Shown one piece after another: positions 8,441 to 10,440 of a stretch of DNA of 10,440 bases (its first letter is position 1; each line of letters begins with the position of its first letter). Under the pieces are notes generated by a model. The model did not search any database, was not told where the DNA came from, and worked only from the letters and a program-made list of their open reading frames with translations. The position numbers were made by a program, and so were the translations under genes. The stretch comes from Micrococcaceae bacterium. Lineage in GTDB: Bacteria; Actinomycetota; Actinomycetes; Actinomycetales; Micrococcaceae. The stretch is taken from positions 6,873-17,312 of the forward strand of contig DNHA01000062.1 of assembly GCA_003486025.1 (NCBI GenBank), given 5' to 3'.

Positions 8441-9741
8441 GCCAGGTGCTCCAAAACGCGCTGGGTGTACCAGTTAAGGAAGGCCTCCACCTGGTATTCG
8501 CTCAACATGTAGGGGCCGGGCTCATACACCGGGCTGGCTGCTCCCTTTTGGCACAGCTCCACAAACGCCTTGTCCTGCAGGTTTGTCTGCTTCCAGGTGT
8601 GCGTCAGTTTGTCCAAATCATAATCTTCGCCTTCCAACGCATCATCGGCTACCAGCCAGGTGGTGCGCACCAGAGTTTGGTGCTCGTTAATAGGGAAGAC
8701 CGCAAAAGTGATGATGTGATCGCTTTGGAAGTGGAACCAGCTATTGGGCTGCAGGTGCATGGAACAACGTCCAAGGCGGAAGTCGCGCAGGTCGCCCAGT
8801 AGTTTTTTGGATAGTCGATGGCCGTCGGGGGAGAAAGATTCACCGTCTCCGTCCAAGGATTCACGGGAGATGCGGATTCCGGCGATGCGGGTATCGAGTT
8901 CTTCGACGACTTCGAATGGGATGCCGTAACGACGGCAACGTTCTTCGAGACTTGCCTGAGCCTGCTTATTGCGCTTCCAGATTTCTTGAAGATGTGTGGG
9001 GACGCTCTGGTCGGTCAGCCCCCACGTGGGGAACAGCGAGCAGGCAAGTTCCGGGTGGCCGTCGCAGTGGTAGCACTCGCGGTTGTTCTCCATCACCAGT
9101 TTCCAATTGGCCTCTTCGATGATGTTCTGCTGGTAGGCCACCTTGGTGCGGGAAATATCGTGTGGCGCCAGATACGGTTCAAAGATTTCGGCGACCTGGT
9201 CAAAGTCCGTGGGTGGTTCTTGGGCGAGGCAGACAAAAACGAGTCCCGCGCGAATCTGTCCGTGGGCTCGCTTGAGGGCAAAGCAGTTCTTGTCGAACTT
9301 TGTTTCTCCCGGAGCCGAGGCGTGGATCAGATCCCCTTCGGGGGAGTAGGTCCACGAGTGGTATCCGCAGACGAGGTTTCCGGTGCTTCCCGAGGCTTCG
9401 GTCAGCACCCGGGCGCCGCGGTGGCGGCAAACATTGTGCAGGACGTTGACTCCGCCGTCGTCGGTGCGCAAGATGATCAACGAATATGGGCCGTAGTCGA
9501 CGGTGACGTAATCTCCGGGCTCGGGGATCTCGGCGACACTCGTGGCGAAGAGCCAGTGGGTTCCGAATATCGCCTGCATGTCCAGCGCAAAAACCGCCGG
9601 GTCCGTGTAGAACGGGGATTCCAGCGAATACCCTAGGCGCCGATTGTGGAAGAGCTCGGTAATTTCGGTGAGTTGCTCCGCTGTCACCGAAGAAGCCAAC
9701 TTGCCTCGCGTGGGTTGCGCGGCGCTTACCGAAGCTGTCAT
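8437..9741 (-). CDS. gbcA: glycine betaine demethylase oxygenase subunit (Rieske)
   Basis: A 434-residue Rieske non-haem iron oxygenase alpha subunit, inferred to hydroxylate a methyl group of glycine betaine, giving dimethylglycine and formaldehyde. The Rieske motif C105-x-H107-x17-C125-x2-H128 is intact. The catalytic domain has the NNRECYHCDGHPEL block, with H225 and H229 as iron ligands; D390 in the NLQD segment is the probable third ligand. Length is usual for the family (about 400-430). The start at 9741 is set by AGGAG 5 nt upstream; the frame is open further, to 10236, but that part lies opposite the LysR gene and is not Rieske-like. It is the first gene of the operon and overlaps gbcB by 4 nt. 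Substrate alternatives are stachydrine or other quaternary amines; adjacency to a dimethylglycine oxidase makes glycine betaine the best choice. Confidence 0.92.
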   Translation of the reverse strand: MTASVSAAQPTRGKLASSVTAEQLTEITELFHNRRLGYSLESPFYTDPAVFALDMQAIFGTHWLFATSVAEIPEPGDYVTVDYGPYSLIILRTDDGGVNVLHNVCRHRGARVLTEASGSTGNLVCGYHSWTYSPEGDLIHASAPGETKFDKNCFALKRAHGQIRAGLVFVCLAQEPPTDFDQVAEIFEPYLAPHDISRTKVAYQQNIIEEANWKLVMENNRECYHCDGHPELACSLFPTWGLTDQSVPTHLQEIWKRNKQAQASLEERCRRYGIPFEVVEELDTRIAGIRISRESLDGDGESFSPDGHRLSKKLLGDLRDFRLGRCSMHLQPNSWFHFQSDHIITFAVFPINEHQTLVRTTWLVADDALEGEDYDLDKLTHTWKQTNLQDKAFVELCQKGAASPVYEPGPYMLSEYQVEAFLNWYTQRVLEHLA

Positions 9742-9877
9742 TTTTACTCCTAGAAGCCAGAAACCAAGTGCTGTCACGGTGTGGATGCACTGCAGTAAGT
9801 TGTGAAGTGAATCACCGTATATGTCGAGACTAAAGTCTGAAGAGTCGCATGAAAAGCGCAAGAAAGTGGAGGAAATC
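9742..9877. promoter_or_regulatory. divergent control region between gbcA and lysR
   Basis: This 136-nt region must hold the promoters of both the gbcA operon (minus) and the LysR gene (plus). Three dyads are visible: AGTGC/GCACT at 9767-9771 and 9787-9791 (15-nt spacer), GTGA-N6-TCAC at 9802-9815, and AGACT-AA-AGTCT at 9827-9838. LysR-type regulators commonly bind such interrupted dyads between their own gene and a divergent target operon, so any of these may be the operator. I could not assign convincing -35/-10 pairs. Confidence 0.55.
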
Positions 9878-10440
9878 ATGCACAATGGGTGCATGATTGA
9901 TCCTCGTCTGATTACCCTCAGAGTTTTCTCCTCGGTGGGCACCGTGGCACGTACTGCTGAGCTGACCGGGTACTCGCCCTCCGCGGTGTCTGCGCAACTG
10001 CGTGAACTGCAACGCGCCCTGGGGATCAAGCTGCTGATCAAGGATGGACGCGGCATCCAGCTGACGGTTGCCGGCAGGCATTTTGTGGCGGGACTTGACG
10101 GCATTGTGACGCAATGGGAGCAGCTGCGGGCCTCAGCCTTGGCTAGCGAGGGGCAGGTGCAGGCAAGTTTCGGTTTGGGCGGATTCTCCACGGCTGCCGC
10201 GCAGTTGCTCGCACCCCTGGCAGAGGAGCTGCACACCGTCCACCCGCACGTTCAGGTGCAGCTGATGGAAGCCCATCCGCAGCGCTGCTTGGATCTTCTG
10301 CTCGCCGAGCGCATTGACCTGGCGGTGATTGTGGCTTCGCAGGCTCACGGGTCAGTCGATGCGGGTGCCAGATTTGAGCAGACGGTGCTGCTCGATGACC
10401 CGTTGGACGTGGTGCTGCCGGCAGGACATCGGCTTGCGTT
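9878..10440 (+). CDS. LysR-type transcriptional regulator, C-terminus cut by window edge
   Basis: 187 complete codons of a gene that continues to the right (full family members are about 300 residues). The N-terminal winged helix-turn-helix occupies about residues 11-66: RVFSSVGTVARTAELTGYS then SAVSAQLRELQRALG, with the usual LTVAG at 62-66 closing the domain. The effector-binding domain starts near residue 92 (ASFGLGGFS) and continues through IDLAVIVAS. The start ATG at 9878 has GTGGAGG 5 nt upstream; a second in-frame ATG at 9893 is less well placed. It is divergent from gbcA, which by common LysR practice makes it the likely regulator of the gbcA-gbcB-dmg operon; its inducer, perhaps glycine betaine or dimethylglycine, is an inference. 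In pseudomonads this task belongs to the AraC-family protein GbdR. Confidence 0.92.
   Translation, partial: MHNGCMIDPRLITLRVFSSVGTVARTAELTGYSPSAVSAQLRELQRALGIKLLIKDGRGIQLTVAGRHFVAGLDGIVTQWEQLRASALASEGQVQASFGLGGFSTAAAQLLAPLAEELHTVHPHVQVQLMEAHPQRCLDLLLAERIDLAVIVASQAHGSVDAGARFEQTVLLDDPLDVVLPAGHRLA

Noticed and set aside
8818..9636. 272-codon plus-strand frame opposite gbcA
   Set aside because: It is the complement of the Rieske and catalytic-domain coding sequence; no start signal or domain supports it.
9742..10236. In-frame extension of the Rieske gene by 165 codons upstream of 9741
   Set aside because: The extension lies opposite the well-supported LysR gene, has no family similarity, and a clear AGGAG precedes the ATG at 9741.

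Overview
The window reads as chromosomal DNA of a moderately GC-rich actinobacterium, most likely a member of the Micrococcaceae (Arthrobacter/Glutamicibacter type). The main reason is an 839-residue protein that matches, along its whole length, what I remember of dimethylglycine oxidase from Arthrobacter globiformis. Other genes also look actinobacterial, and GTG and TTG starts are used. No search could be run, so the taxon is an inference.

Layout from left to right. (1) 1-537, minus strand: a two-gene unit of small conserved unknowns, a DUF2945 (Hva1/Tudor-like) protein overlapping by 4 nt a DUF488 protein that runs off the left edge. (2) 645-2321, plus strand: a probable promoter and leader, then a cyclodeaminase/cyclohydrolase (FchA-like) gene overlapping by 4 nt a folD gene. 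(3) 2322-4457: a gene-poor, decayed stretch with a truncated and frameshifted AAA ATPase pseudogene (minus) and two stem-loops. (4) 4458-9741, minus strand: a compact operon transcribed gbcA (Rieske oxygenase), gbcB (reductase-ferredoxin), dmg (dimethylglycine oxidase). (5) 9742-10440: a divergent regulatory region and the 5' two-thirds or so of a LysR-type regulator gene, cut by the right edge.

How the genes fit together. GbcA/GbcB would demethylate glycine betaine to dimethylglycine, and Dmg would oxidise dimethylglycine to sarcosine while loading the released C1 unit on tetrahydrofolate as 5,10-methylene-THF. The fchA-folD pair would carry 5,10-methylene-THF on to 10-formyl-THF. Sarcosine oxidase, serine hydroxymethyltransferase and PurU, common partners in such clusters, are not in the window.

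The most interesting observation is that this FolD has isoleucine (I53) where the catalytic lysine of the cyclohydrolase reaction should be, while a separate cyclohydrolase-family gene sits directly upstream and overlaps it. This suggests a split of the normally bifunctional FolD activity between two translationally coupled proteins.
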